Source: Oscillospiraceae bacterium
GTDB lineage: Bacteria; Bacillota; Clostridia; Oscillospirales; Oscillospiraceae
Assembly: GCA_018265835.1 (NCBI GenBank)
Contig: JABLYK010000019.1
Span: 1 to 41,602 of the forward strand
Reading direction: 5' to 3'
DNA: 41,602 nt
Position numbers and translations under genes: made by a program. This document shows positions 31,555 to 39,713 of this stretch, piece after piece; position 1 is the stretch's first letter, and each line of letters begins with the position of its first letter. The notes under the pieces were generated by a model, which saw only the letters and a program-made list of their open reading frames with translations, ran no database searches and was not told where the DNA came from.

Positions 31555-32889
31555 ATGGACTGTTTGGCTGAATATCGCAGCAAGCTGCGCACGCCGGAGC
31601 AGGCGGTGCAGGGAATCAAAAGCGGCGACTGGGTGGATTACGGCACGGCGCTGGGTATGCCGGTGCTGCTGGACGCGGCGCTGGCCGCACGGCGGGAGGA
31701 ACTGACGGACGTTAAGGTTCGCGGCAATCTGCTGTTTGGCCCGCTGCAGATTGTGGAGTGCGACCGGGAGCAGGCGCATTTCACGTATCATTCGTGGCAC
31801 TGCTCAGCGTATGAGCGCCGCCTGTGCGACCAGGGCCTGTGCTACTATATTCCCATGATCTTCCGCAACATGGCGGAGTATTACAAGCACTTTCTGACCG
31901 TGAACGTCGCCATGCTCGCTGTGACGCCCATGGACCGGCACGGGTATTTCAATCTCTCCACCTCCACCGGCGTGGCAAAAAGCATTCTGGACAAGGCGGA
32001 TGTGGTCATTCTGGAGGTCAACGAGCATCTGCCGCGCCTGTGCGGCGGGTTTGACGAGGTCATCCATATTTCGGACGTGGACATGGTCGTTGAGGGCGAG
32101 CATGCCCCGCTGATGCAGATGCCGCAGCACGGGCCGAGCGCGGAAGAGGTTGCCATTGCGCAGCACGTCCTGCCGTATATCGTGGATGGTGCGACGGTGC
32201 AGCTTGGCATCGGCGGGATGCCCGGCGCGCTCGGGAAGCTCCTGGCGCAGTCCGGCCTGCGCGATCTCGGTATGCACACGGAGCTGTGCTCCGACGCCTA
32301 TCTGGAGATGTACGAGGCGGGCGTGCTCACAAACCGCAGGAAGACGATCTATCCGGGCAAAGGCACGCTCGGCATCGCCTTCGGCTCGCAGCGGCTGTAT
32401 GACTGGCTGGACGAAAATCCGGGCATCATGGCCTGCCCACTGTCCTACGTCAATGCGCCGGAGGTGATCGCGCAGCTGGACAATATGGTGTCCATCAACA
32501 GCTGCATTTCCGCCGACCTGTATGGGCAGGTCGTGTCCGAAAGCTCCGGCCTGCGGCAGATCAGCGGAACCGGCGGCCAGCTTGATTATCTCACGGGCGC
32601 AGCCATGGCGCGCGGCGGCAAGGCGTTCATCTGCATGACCTCCACGCACACGGACAGCAATGGCGCGGTGCATTCGCGCATCGTGCCGAGCTTCCGGGGC
32701 GACATCGTCACCTCTCCGCGCAGTCAGGCGCACCTGATTGCCACAGAGTACGGTGTGGTGAATCTCGCCGGACGCTCCACATGGGAGCGCGCGGAGCTTC
32801 TGGTGTCGATTGCGCACCCGATGTTCCGGGAGGAGCTGATCCGCGCGGCGGAGGCGCAGCGCATCTGGCGCCGCTCCGAAAAGCGGTGA
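31555..32889 (+). CDS. Acetyl-CoA hydrolase/transferase family protein (butyryl- or 4-hydroxybutyryl-CoA:acetate CoA-transferase-like)
   Basis: A 444-aa class I CoA-transferase. The N-terminus DWVDYGTALGMP and the segment VAMLAVTPMDRHGYFN match the butyryl-CoA:acetate and 4-hydroxybutyrate CoA-transferase group. The predicted nucleophile is Glu243 in GMHTELCSDAYLEM, and the later GTGGQLDYLTGAAMARGGKAF is a family signature. It would swap CoA between acyl-CoA and acetate, the last step of butyrate formation in many gut Clostridia. The exact acyl group cannot be told from sequence alone. Convergent etfAB lie just beyond a shared terminator. The ATG at 31555 has AAGGAG upstream. Confidence 0.87.
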   Translation: MDCLAEYRSKLRTPEQAVQGIKSGDWVDYGTALGMPVLLDAALAARREELTDVKVRGNLLFGPLQIVECDREQAHFTYHSWHCSAYERRLCDQGLCYYIPMIFRNMAEYYKHFLTVNVAMLAVTPMDRHGYFNLSTSTGVAKSILDKADVVILEVNEHLPRLCGGFDEVIHISDVDMVVEGEHAPLMQMPQHGPSAEEVAIAQHVLPYIVDGATVQLGIGGMPGALGKLLAQSGLRDLGMHTELCSDAYLEMYEAGVLTNRRKTIYPGKGTLGIAFGSQRLYDWLDENPGIMACPLSYVNAPEVIAQLDNMVSINSCISADLYGQVVSESSGLRQISGTGGQLDYLTGAAMARGGKAFICMTSTHTDSNGAVHSRIVPSFRGDIVTSPRSQAHLIATEYGVVNLAGRSTWERAELLVSIAHPMFREELIRAAEAQRIWRRSEKR

Positions 32890-32900
32890 AGGGAGCAGCA

Positions 32901-32939
32901 AAAAGACCTGTTTGCACTGTCTGCAAACAGGTCTTTTTT
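32901..32939. terminator. Bidirectional terminator between CoA-transferase and etfA
   Basis: AAAAGACCTGTTTGCA (32901-32916) pairs exactly with TGCAAACAGGTCTTTT (32922-32937) around a 5-base loop, with T6 on the plus strand and an A4 run that serves the minus strand. Confidence 0.92.
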
Positions 32940-32948
32940 GTGGATGTT

Positions 32949-33944
32949 TTATTTCGATTTGAGCGCTTCGAGCATTGCGTCGCAGACCTCGTCCATATCG
33001 CCGACGATGCCGTAGTCGCAGTAGTTGAAGATCGGCGCGTCCGGATCGCGGTTGACGGCCACGAACTTTTCCGCATCCACGCCCGTCACGTGGTTCACGG
33101 CGCCGGAAATGCCAAAGCCGATGTAGAGCTTCGGCTTGATCATCACGCCGGACTGCCCCACCTGCAGCTTGTACGGGAGCAGCTCGCGGTCCACAATCGG
33201 GCGCGTGCAGGCAATCTTCCCGCCCAGCAGCTTTGCCAGCTCGCGGTATTTGTCCAGACTCTCGTCCTTCAGCCCCGCGCCGACGCACACGATCGTCTCG
33301 CAGGTTGCAATGTCCAGCTCCGGGTCAAACGCGTCCGCCGCAAAGTCGAGGAACTTTGTGCGGATGTCCTCCGCCGGGAAGGAAATCTCTTCGTGGATGA
33401 CGGAAATCTCGGCCTTCTTGCCGGTCGGGATGTATTTGAACGTACCCGGACGGATGGTGCCCACCTGCGGGCGCAGCTCCGGGATCGTGATGACCGCCAT
33501 GATCTTGCCGCCCGCCGCCGGCTCCACAAACTCGATGTCTGTGGTCTCCGGGTTGTAGATCAGCTCCGTAGCGTCGCTCGTGCAGCCGGTCTCCAGCCGC
33601 GCCGCAAACCGGGGCGCAAAGTCGCGGCCGTTGGTCGTGCCGCCTACGAACACGGCAGTGGGATTGTATTTCTGGCACAGCACGGTGAACAGGTTGGTGT
33701 ATGCTTCTGTGTTATAGCGCTCGTACCCCGTGCCGGACACCTGAATGATGCCGTCCACGCCGCACGCCAGAACCCGTTCGGTCTCCGCTTCCGGAAGCGT
33801 GCCCGCGATGACCGCGATCAGCCGGTCGCCGGACAGGTCGCAGAGCTTGCGCACCTCGCAGCAAAGCTCCAGCGCCACGGGATGCACCGCCGCGCCGTCG
33901 TGCTCGATGTAGACCCACATGTCTTTGTAGTTTTTCTTATCCAT
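32949..33944 (-). CDS. etfA: Electron transfer flavoprotein alpha subunit
   Basis: A 331-aa EtfA. The C-terminal FAD-binding domain is clear: GGKIACTRPIVDRELLP, GQSGVMIKPKLYIGFGISGAVNHVTGV and the late DPDAPIFNYCDYGIVGD. With EtfB it carries electrons between acyl-CoA dehydrogenases or similar flavoenzymes and the respiratory chain or ferredoxin. The usual Q of GISGA-x-Q-H is replaced by N (AVNH). Start 33944 has AGGAGG nine bases upstream. It is encoded after etfB with a 13-base gap. No acyl-CoA dehydrogenase gene is in the window. Confidence 0.92.
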   Translation of the reverse strand: MDKKNYKDMWVYIEHDGAAVHPVALELCCEVRKLCDLSGDRLIAVIAGTLPEAETERVLACGVDGIIQVSGTGYERYNTEAYTNLFTVLCQKYNPTAVFVGGTTNGRDFAPRFAARLETGCTSDATELIYNPETTDIEFVEPAAGGKIMAVITIPELRPQVGTIRPGTFKYIPTGKKAEISVIHEEISFPAEDIRTKFLDFAADAFDPELDIATCETIVCVGAGLKDESLDKYRELAKLLGGKIACTRPIVDRELLPYKLQVGQSGVMIKPKLYIGFGISGAVNHVTGVDAEKFVAVNRDPDAPIFNYCDYGIVGDMDEVCDAMLEALKSK

Positions 33945-33957
33945 CACGCACACCTCC

Positions 33958-34746
33958 TCAGTTCTGGATCAGCGCGAAGAGCTTCGCCACGCTGGCTTCC
34001 ACGCTGCCCTCGTCGATCATCATGCCAGGCTCCGGCAGGACGGGCGGGAACATTCTCGGCACCTTGGTGGGGGAGCCGGGGTCGCCGATGCGCGCGCGAT
34101 CCAGTCCCGGAATATCGTCGGCGGTCAGCGTCGTGATCGACGCTTTCTTTGCGCGCATCTTGCCCTTGAAATTCGGGATGCGCACGGGATAGTGCGTCTT
34201 TTCCATCGTGAACAGGCAGGGCATGGTCACTTCCAGCGTTTCGATGCCGGTTTCCAGCTCGCGCTCGACGAGGAGCGTCTTGTTCTCCAGGTCGATCTCC
34301 TTGATGAGCGAGGCGGACGTGATCTGCGCCGCGTCGAAGCGCTCGGCAAGCTGCGCGCCCATCTGACCGGTCGCGCCGTCGAGCGTCTCCTTGCCGCAGA
34401 AGATCAGGTCATAGTCGCCCTCCAGCTTCGCGGCGGAGGCGATGGAATAGCTGGTGGCCAGCGTGTCGGCGTTGCCGAACGCGCGGTCGGTGACGAGGAT
34501 TGCCTTGTCCGCGCCGATGGCGAGACACTCGCGCAGCACGGCTTCCGCAGCGGGAGGGCCCATGGTGATGAGGGTGATTTCCCCGCCGTAGGTCTCCTTG
34601 ACCTTCACGGCGGCGGACAGGGCGTTTGCGTCCAGCGGATTCAGGATCGCAGGCACGCCCGCGCGGATGAGGTTGCCCGTCTCCGGGTCCATCCGCATCT
34701 GATCCACGTCAGGCACCTGCTTGACGCAGCAGAGTATTTTCAGCAT
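33958..34746 (-). CDS. etfB: Electron transfer flavoprotein beta subunit
   Basis: A 262-aa EtfB with the canonical N-terminus LKILCCVKQVPDVDQMRMDPETGNLIRAGVPAILNPLDANAL read in two blocks, and the AMP/FAD-binding segment FCGKETLDGATGQMGAQLAE. The family signature region VTMPCLFTMEKTHYPVRIPNFKGKMRAKK also fits. GGTGG precedes the ATG. It is the first gene of the etfBA operon. Whether the complex bifurcates electrons cannot be decided by eye. Confidence 0.92.
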   Translation of the reverse strand: MLKILCCVKQVPDVDQMRMDPETGNLIRAGVPAILNPLDANALSAAVKVKETYGGEITLITMGPPAAEAVLRECLAIGADKAILVTDRAFGNADTLATSYSIASAAKLEGDYDLIFCGKETLDGATGQMGAQLAERFDAAQITSASLIKEIDLENKTLLVERELETGIETLEVTMPCLFTMEKTHYPVRIPNFKGKMRAKKASITTLTADDIPGLDRARIGDPGSPTKVPRMFPPVLPEPGMMIDEGSVEASVAKLFALIQN

Positions 34747-34793
34747 TCTTTTATACCACCTTTTGCACGGAAATGTGCTGTATATCGCGATTC

Positions 34794-34822
34794 AAGATAC
34801 CATGTTGCTTCAAAAAAGTCAA
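34794..34822 (-). promoter_or_regulatory. Promoter of etfBA
   Basis: On the minus strand TTGACT (plus-strand 34817-34822) and TATCTT (34794-34799) are 17 bases apart, about 45 bases before the etfB start. The region 34823-34974 shows nothing else that I can support. Confidence 0.65.
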
Positions 34823-34974
34823 CGATATTGGGCAATTTAGATGAGATTCTCGTAAAAAACAGGATGTTTTGCCGAAAGCAACCGAATTTGAAAAATGAGA
34901 CGGCGCGCGCCAAATACGACGTAAAATTTGCATAACGATTCAGTAAGCGCTGCCTGTCAGAAACAAAACAGCGG

Positions 34975-35003
34975 TTGACTTTGGCGGCGGCGCGGTGTAT
35001 ACT
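34975..35003 (+). promoter_or_regulatory. Promoter of the riboswitch/P-type ATPase transcript
   Basis: TTGACT (34975-34980) and TATACT (34998-35003) with a 17-base spacer. The predicted start lies right at the 5' edge of the aptamer at 35010. Confidence 0.8.
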
Positions 35004-35009
35004 AAATTT

Positions 35010-35126
35010 GATAAGGGAGTAATTGGCACGCTTCCGTGCGACCCGGTCAACACCCGATCCCTGTGATCTGGCTTGGTCTGAAATGATGAGACTTATCTGC
35101 AAAGGTTTGCAGATAAGTCTTTTTTT
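35010..35126 (+). ncRNA. Probable manganese riboswitch (yybP-ykoY type) with terminator platform
   Basis: The leader contains GGGAGTA (35015-35021) near its 5' end and TGAGAC (35087-35092) near its 3' end, as in the yybP-ykoY class that senses Mn2+. P1 forms from GATAAG (35010-35015) and CTTATC (35092-35097). An inner stem GCACG/CGTGC lies at about 35026-35039. The terminator stem AGACTTATCTGCAAA (35089-35103) with TTTGCAGATAAGTCT (35106-35120) plus T6 uses the same CTTATC strand. Ligand binding would therefore hold P1 and prevent termination (an ON switch). The downstream cation ATPase fits a metal-export role. The class assignment is from memory of the conserved loops. Confidence 0.72.
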
Positions 35127-35236
35127 ATTTGCAGGAAGTCCGGACGCATCTGTTTTTTGCTGAAATCGCCCTTTTCTGCGTACAATATCAGAGAATCTGA
35201 AAATCAGAAGGGACAGTTTGAAAGGAGGAACCTGCG

Positions 35237-37858
35237 ATCAAATACTATTTGGAATCGGAAAACACGGTGTTTCAGGAACTGGACAGCAGCCCGGACGGCC
35301 TGCAGACGGACGAAGCGGCGCGCCGGCTGGAGCGCGACGGACGAAACCGGCTGCAGGAGGCGAAGAAGGATTCGCTCGTCAAGCGCTTTTTCGCGCAGAT
35401 GGCGGACCCCATGATCCTCATCCTGCTTGCGGCGGCGCTGGTGTCCGGCGTCACGTCGTTTTACGCAGGCGAGAGCTTTGCGGATGTGTGTATCATTCTC
35501 GTCGTCGTACTGGTCAATTCTGCGCTCGGCGTGTTTCAGGAGAGCAAGGCGGAAAAGGCGATTGAAGCGCTGCAGGAGCTCTCTGCCGCGCAGAGCCGCG
35601 TGCTGCGCGGCAGCACAGTGACGGTCGTACCCAGCGAGGAGCTGGTCACCGGCGACGTCATATTGCTCGAAGCGGGCGACGCAGTGCCGGCTGATGCACG
35701 TATCATCGAATGCGCCAGTCTGAAAACGGAGGAGGCGGCGCTCACCGGCGAGAGCGTGCCCGTGACGAAGCAGTCCGAAGCGCTCGGTGCGGATGTCCCG
35801 CTCGGAGACCGGACGAATATGGTCTATCTCGGCAGCAGCGTCGCCTATGGCCGCGCGCGGGCGATTGTGACGGCAACGGGCATGAACACGGAGATGGGGC
35901 ACATCGCGGATGCCCTGACGCAGACGCGCGAGGGGAAAACGCCGCTGCAGCGCAAGCTCGCGCAGCTCAGCAAAATCCTGACGGTTCTGGTGCTCGTCAT
36001 CTGCGCGCTCATCTTCGGCGTCGGCGTGCTGCGCGCCGGAGCGCTGACCGGCGCGGTGGCGCTCGACTCGTTCATGATCGCGGTAAGCCTCGCGGTTGCG
36101 GCGATCCCGGAAGGGCTTGCGGCAGTCGTGACGATCGTACTGTCCATCGGCGTGACGAATATGAGCCGCCGCGGCGCGGTCATCCGCAAGCTCACGGCGG
36201 TGGAGACGCTCGGCTGCGCGCAGATCATCTGCTCCGACAAGACGGGCACGCTGACACAGAACAAAATGACGGTCGTGGAGTCGTGGGGCGGCGACACGGC
36301 GCTGCTCGCGCGGGTCATGGCGCTGTGCTCGGATGCGGAGTACGATTCCGAGGCCGGGCAGGCCGTGGGCGAGCCGACGGAGTGCGCGCTGGTCAACTGG
36401 GCAGCGCAGCAGGGACTGGAAAAGGGCACGATGCAGGCTGCGGAGCCGCGCGTCGGCGAAGCGCCGTTTGACAGCGACCGCAAAATGATGAGCACCGTGC
36501 ACCAAACCGGGGACGGCTTCGTCCAGTACACCAAGGGCGCGCCGGACGAAATCTTAAAGGTATGCGATACCGTTTTGGCGGACGGAAAAGCCGTTCCCCT
36601 GACGGAAGCGCGGCGGCAGGAAATCGTGGAGGCGAACCGTGCCATGACGCAAAAGGCGCTGCGCGTGCTCGCGGGCGCGGTGCGGCGGCACGACATGCAG
36701 CCTGCGGACTGCTCGCCCGCAGCGCTGGAGCAGGGGCTTTGCTTTGTGGGTCTTGCGGGGATGATCGACCCGGTGCGGCCGGAGGTGGTGGACGCCATCG
36801 CCGCGTGCCGGTCCGCCGGCATCCGCCCGATCATGATTACGGGCGACCACGTGGACACGGCCTCCGCCATCGCGCGCGAGCTGGGCATTTTGCAGGGCGA
36901 TGCCGAGGCGGTCACCGGTGCGGAGCTGAGCGCGATGAGCGACGCGGAATTTCAGGAGCGCTTCCGGAACATCAGCGTATATGCGCGCGTGCAGCCGGAG
37001 CACAAAACGCGCATTGTGAACGCCTGGCGCGGGGCAGGCTCCGTCACGGCCATGACCGGCGACGGCGTGAACGACGCACCGTCCATCAAGGCGGCGGATA
37101 TCGGCGTCGGCATGGGCATCACCGGCACGGACGTGACGAAAAACGTGGCCGATATGGTGCTCACGGACGACAACTTCGCCACCATCGTCGGCGCGGTGGA
37201 GGAAGGCCGCCGCATTTACGACAACATCCGGAAATCGGTGAAATACCTCCTCGGCTCGAATCTCAGCGAGGTTTTGAGCATCTTCACCGCGACGCTCCTC
37301 GGCTTCACGATTCTGAAGCCCGTGCATCTGCTGTGGATCAATCTGCTGACGGACACGTTCCCGGCGCTTGCGCTCGGTACGGAGCCGGCGGAGCCGGGCG
37401 TAATGGAGCGCCCGCCGCGCCCCGCGCACGAGGGTATTTTCTCCGGCGGGGTCGGCGCCGACGTGACGTATCAGGGCGTGGTGGTCACGCTGCTGACGCT
37501 CGCGGCGTACTTCATCGGTCACTTCATCGAGTCCGGCGTCTGGGAGATCACGAATTCACCGGACGGCATGACGATGGCATTTCTGACCATGAGCATGGCA
37601 GAAATTTTTCACAGCTTCAACATGCGCTCGCACCGGGGCAGCGTTTTTGCGCTGCCGCAGCAGAACAAGGGACTGTGGATTGCCGCACTGGCCAGTCTTG
37701 CGCTGACGACGGGCGTCATCTATATTCCGGTTCTGGCCGATGCGTTTGGCTTTACGCACATCCGCTTTGTGGAATATGCCGTCGCGCTCGCTCTGGCGGT
37801 GCTGGTGATCCCGATCGTGGAGCTGGTCAAGTTCGTGCAGCGGCACGCCGGCAGATAA
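35237..37858 (+). CDS. P2-type cation-transporting ATPase (Ca2+/Mn2+ type), apparent AUC start
   Basis: P-type ATPase of about 873 aa that pumps cations out of the cytosol. TGESVPVTK (actuator), AAIPEGLAAVVTI (membrane metal-site helix), CSDKTGTLTQNKM with the phosphorylated Asp, TKGAPDE, and MTGDGVNDAPSIKAADIGVGMG all match SERCA/PMR1-type pumps. The frame opens only after a TGA at 35219, and no ATG is available. The strong AAAGGAGG (35221-35228) is eight bases before ATC (35237), giving (M)KYYLESENTVF, a normal family N-terminus; the first TTG (35249) is 20 bases away. I therefore place the start at ATC, with TTG as the fallback. Control by the upstream metal riboswitch is likely. Confidence 0.88.
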   Translation: MKYYLESENTVFQELDSSPDGLQTDEAARRLERDGRNRLQEAKKDSLVKRFFAQMADPMILILLAAALVSGVTSFYAGESFADVCIILVVVLVNSALGVFQESKAEKAIEALQELSAAQSRVLRGSTVTVVPSEELVTGDVILLEAGDAVPADARIIECASLKTEEAALTGESVPVTKQSEALGADVPLGDRTNMVYLGSSVAYGRARAIVTATGMNTEMGHIADALTQTREGKTPLQRKLAQLSKILTVLVLVICALIFGVGVLRAGALTGAVALDSFMIAVSLAVAAIPEGLAAVVTIVLSIGVTNMSRRGAVIRKLTAVETLGCAQIICSDKTGTLTQNKMTVVESWGGDTALLARVMALCSDAEYDSEAGQAVGEPTECALVNWAAQQGLEKGTMQAAEPRVGEAPFDSDRKMMSTVHQTGDGFVQYTKGAPDEILKVCDTVLADGKAVPLTEARRQEIVEANRAMTQKALRVLAGAVRRHDMQPADCSPAALEQGLCFVGLAGMIDPVRPEVVDAIAACRSAGIRPIMITGDHVDTASAIARELGILQGDAEAVTGAELSAMSDAEFQERFRNISVYARVQPEHKTRIVNAWRGAGSVTAMTGDGVNDAPSIKAADIGVGMGITGTDVTKNVADMVLTDDNFATIVGAVEEGRRIYDNIRKSVKYLLGSNLSEVLSIFTATLLGFTILKPVHLLWINLLTDTFPALALGTEPAEPGVMERPPRPAHEGIFSGGVGADVTYQGVVVTLLTLAAYFIGHFIESGVWEITNSPDGMTMAFLTMSMAEIFHSFNMRSHRGSVFALPQQNKGLWIAALASLALTTGVIYIPVLADAFGFTHIRFVEYAVALALAVLVIPIVELVKFVQRHAGR

Positions 37859-37930
37859 CATTTCCAGCGTGCGTTTCGACGCGTGGGGCAAACTAGTGCC
37901 AAATGTTTTTGCCAAAGGGAGTCTGGAACG

Positions 37931-38806
37931 ATGCGCAAACCGATGCCGCTTGTTGAAAAAATCCTCGCCGTTGTGATCGCGCTGGTACTGATCGTCAGCC
38001 CGTTTGCGGCGCACGCGGTGGAGCCCGCCGCGCAGGAGGAGCAGGACGCGCCGGCGTGCGTGCCGATCCTGATGTACCACGAGGTGAAGCCAAACAAATC
38101 CGGCAAGGATGCCATCCAGCCGTGGGAGCTGGAAAATGATCTGAAATGGCTGGGACAAAACGGATATACGACGGTCACAATGGCGGATCTCTTCGCCTAT
38201 GTGGACGACGGGACGCCACTGCCGGAAAAGCCGGTGGTGCTGTCGTTCGACGACGGGTATTACAACAACTACGTCTATGCCTTCCCACTGCTGCAGCAGT
38301 ATGGCGCGAAGATCGTGCTTTCCGTTCTGGGGAAAAACACCGACGACTTTTCCGAGTATCCGAGTGAAAGCATCGACTATGCGCATATGACATGGGATCA
38401 GCTCGCGCAATTGCGCGATTCCGGCCTTGTGGAGCTTCAGAACCATACCTACGACCTGCACGCCCACACAAAGCAGCGCATCGGCTGCACGCAGAGCGCG
38501 GGGGAGTCCGACGCGGCGTATGAGACGCTGCTGACCGATGACCTGATGCAACTTCAGGCGGAGATGGAGGATCATCTGGGCATCACGCCGGACGCCTTTG
38601 CCTACCCCTACGGAAAGTACGGGGACACGACCGACGCCATCCTGCGAAAGCTCGGCTTTCGCGCGACACTGACGTGCGATTACGGCGTGAATCTCCTCAC
38701 GCGCGACCCGGACTGTCTGTACCGGCTCAAACGCGTCAGCCGTCCGCACGGGCAGAGCATCGAGCAGGTGCTGGACGGCGCGTTCCAGACGCTCCGGTGG
38801 AAATAA
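37931..38806 (+). CDS. Exported polysaccharide deacetylase (NodB domain)
   Basis: A 291-aa protein with a signal sequence or anchor at residues 8-29 (ending AHAV) and a carbohydrate-esterase-4 domain. Motif 1 is SFDDGYYNNY (Asp107-Asp108) and motif 2 NHTYDLHAH with metal-binding His172 and His177; AYPYGKYGD is motif 3. It would remove N- or O-acetyl groups from peptidoglycan or another polymer outside the membrane. GGGAG precedes the ATG at 37931; an upstream in-frame start lacks one. A terminator follows directly. Confidence 0.9.
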   Translation: MRKPMPLVEKILAVVIALVLIVSPFAAHAVEPAAQEEQDAPACVPILMYHEVKPNKSGKDAIQPWELENDLKWLGQNGYTTVTMADLFAYVDDGTPLPEKPVVLSFDDGYYNNYVYAFPLLQQYGAKIVLSVLGKNTDDFSEYPSESIDYAHMTWDQLAQLRDSGLVELQNHTYDLHAHTKQRIGCTQSAGESDAAYETLLTDDLMQLQAEMEDHLGITPDAFAYPYGKYGDTTDAILRKLGFRATLTCDYGVNLLTRDPDCLYRLKRVSRPHGQSIEQVLDGAFQTLRWK

Positions 38807-38822
38807 ACCAAATACCCCGTCC

Positions 38823-38854
38823 ATGCAGGCGCCGTAACCGGCGCCTGCATTTTT
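38823..38854 (+). terminator. Terminator of the deacetylase gene
   Basis: ATGCAGGCGCCG (38823-38834) pairs exactly with CGGCGCCTGCAT (38839-38850) around TAAC, followed by T4. Confidence 0.92.
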
Positions 38855-38866
38855 GCGCACAGGAAA

Positions 38867-38896
38867 CCGCCGCAACCGGAGAACCAGTTGCGGCGG
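38867..38896 (+). other. GC-rich hairpin in the leader of the ABC operon
   Basis: CCGCCGCAAC-C-GG (38867-38879) pairs with CC-A-GTTGCGGCGG (38884-38896) with one internal mismatch. No T-tract follows. It sits between the deacetylase terminator and the ABC ATPase gene and could be an attenuator remnant or a stability element. No thiamine or other riboswitch is visible here. Confidence 0.45.
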
Positions 38897-38954
38897 CGGG
38901 TCATACAATGACGTGGAAAGCGCTTTTCAGTTTACAAAAGGAGGAGGAAACGGC

Positions 38955-39713
38955 ATGAGGATTGCGATTCGGCAGACGTCGATGACCTACCAGTCCCCGG
39001 ATGGGGAAGTGGAAGCGCTGCGCGATGTGTCGTTCGACGTGGCAGACGGCGAATTTGTAAGCATCGTCGGACCGTCCGGCTGCGGAAAATCCACGTTGCT
39101 GTCCCTGATTGCGGGGCTGGAGCGGCCATCTGCGGGCGAGATCCTGCTGGATGGCGAGCCGGTGACCGAACCGTCGGCGAAGATTGGATTTATGCCGCAG
39201 CGCGACCAGTTATTCGCCTGGCGGACGATTTGGAGCAACGTGACGCTTGGACTGCAAATTCGCCATCAAAACACACCGGAGCAACAGGCGCACGTGCATA
39301 CGCTGCTGGAGCAGTACGATCTGGCGGAGTTTGCCCAGAAGCAGCCCGGGCAGCTCTCCGGCGGGATGCGCCAGCGCTGTGCGCTGATCCGCACGCTTGC
39401 CACCGAGCCCGCAATTTTGCTGCTGGATGAACCGTTTTCGGCGCTGGATTACCAGACGCGGCTGGCGGTGTCGGCGGATATTTCCCGTATTATCCGGCAG
39501 GAACATAAAACGGCGGTGCTCGTAACACATGATATCTCGGAGGCGATCAGCATGTCCGACCAGATTGTGGTGCTTACGCACCGGCCGGGCACGGTGCGCG
39601 CCATCCATGATCTGCGGCAATTTCACGACCTCTCTCCGCTGGAGCGGCGCGGAACGCCGGAGTTTCAAAGCATCTTCAATCAAATATGGGAGGAACTCGA
39701 TGTCAATGTCTAA
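38955..39713 (+). CDS. ABC transporter ATPase, NitT/TauT (SsuB/ThiZ-like) family
   Basis: A 252-aa ABC ATPase with Walker A GPSGCGKST (near residue 40), Q-loop MPQRDQLFAWRTI, signature LSGGMRQRCAL, Walker B LLLDEPFSALD and switch His in VTHDISEAI. The pattern fits the nitrate/sulfonate/taurine and thiamine-precursor importers. GGAGGAGG precedes the ATG. The gene overlaps the permease gene by 14 bases and heads a complete three-gene importer. Confidence 0.92.
   Translation: MRIAIRQTSMTYQSPDGEVEALRDVSFDVADGEFVSIVGPSGCGKSTLLSLIAGLERPSAGEILLDGEPVTEPSAKIGFMPQRDQLFAWRTIWSNVTLGLQIRHQNTPEQQAHVHTLLEQYDLAEFAQKQPGQLSGGMRQRCALIRTLATEPAILLLDEPFSALDYQTRLAVSADISRIIRQEHKTAVLVTHDISEAISMSDQIVVLTHRPGTVRAIHDLRQFHDLSPLERRGTPEFQSIFNQIWEELDVNV

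Noticed and set aside
35204..36505. Long minus-strand frames opposite the P-type ATPase (also 36554-37522)
   Set aside because: Low-complexity Arg/His-rich products of GC-rich antisense reading, with no domain or ribosome binding site. The plus-strand ATPase motifs are decisive.
38855..38954. TPP or other vitamin riboswitch before the ABC importer
   Set aside because: Only a GC-rich hairpin is seen; the conserved thi-box sequence blocks are absent.
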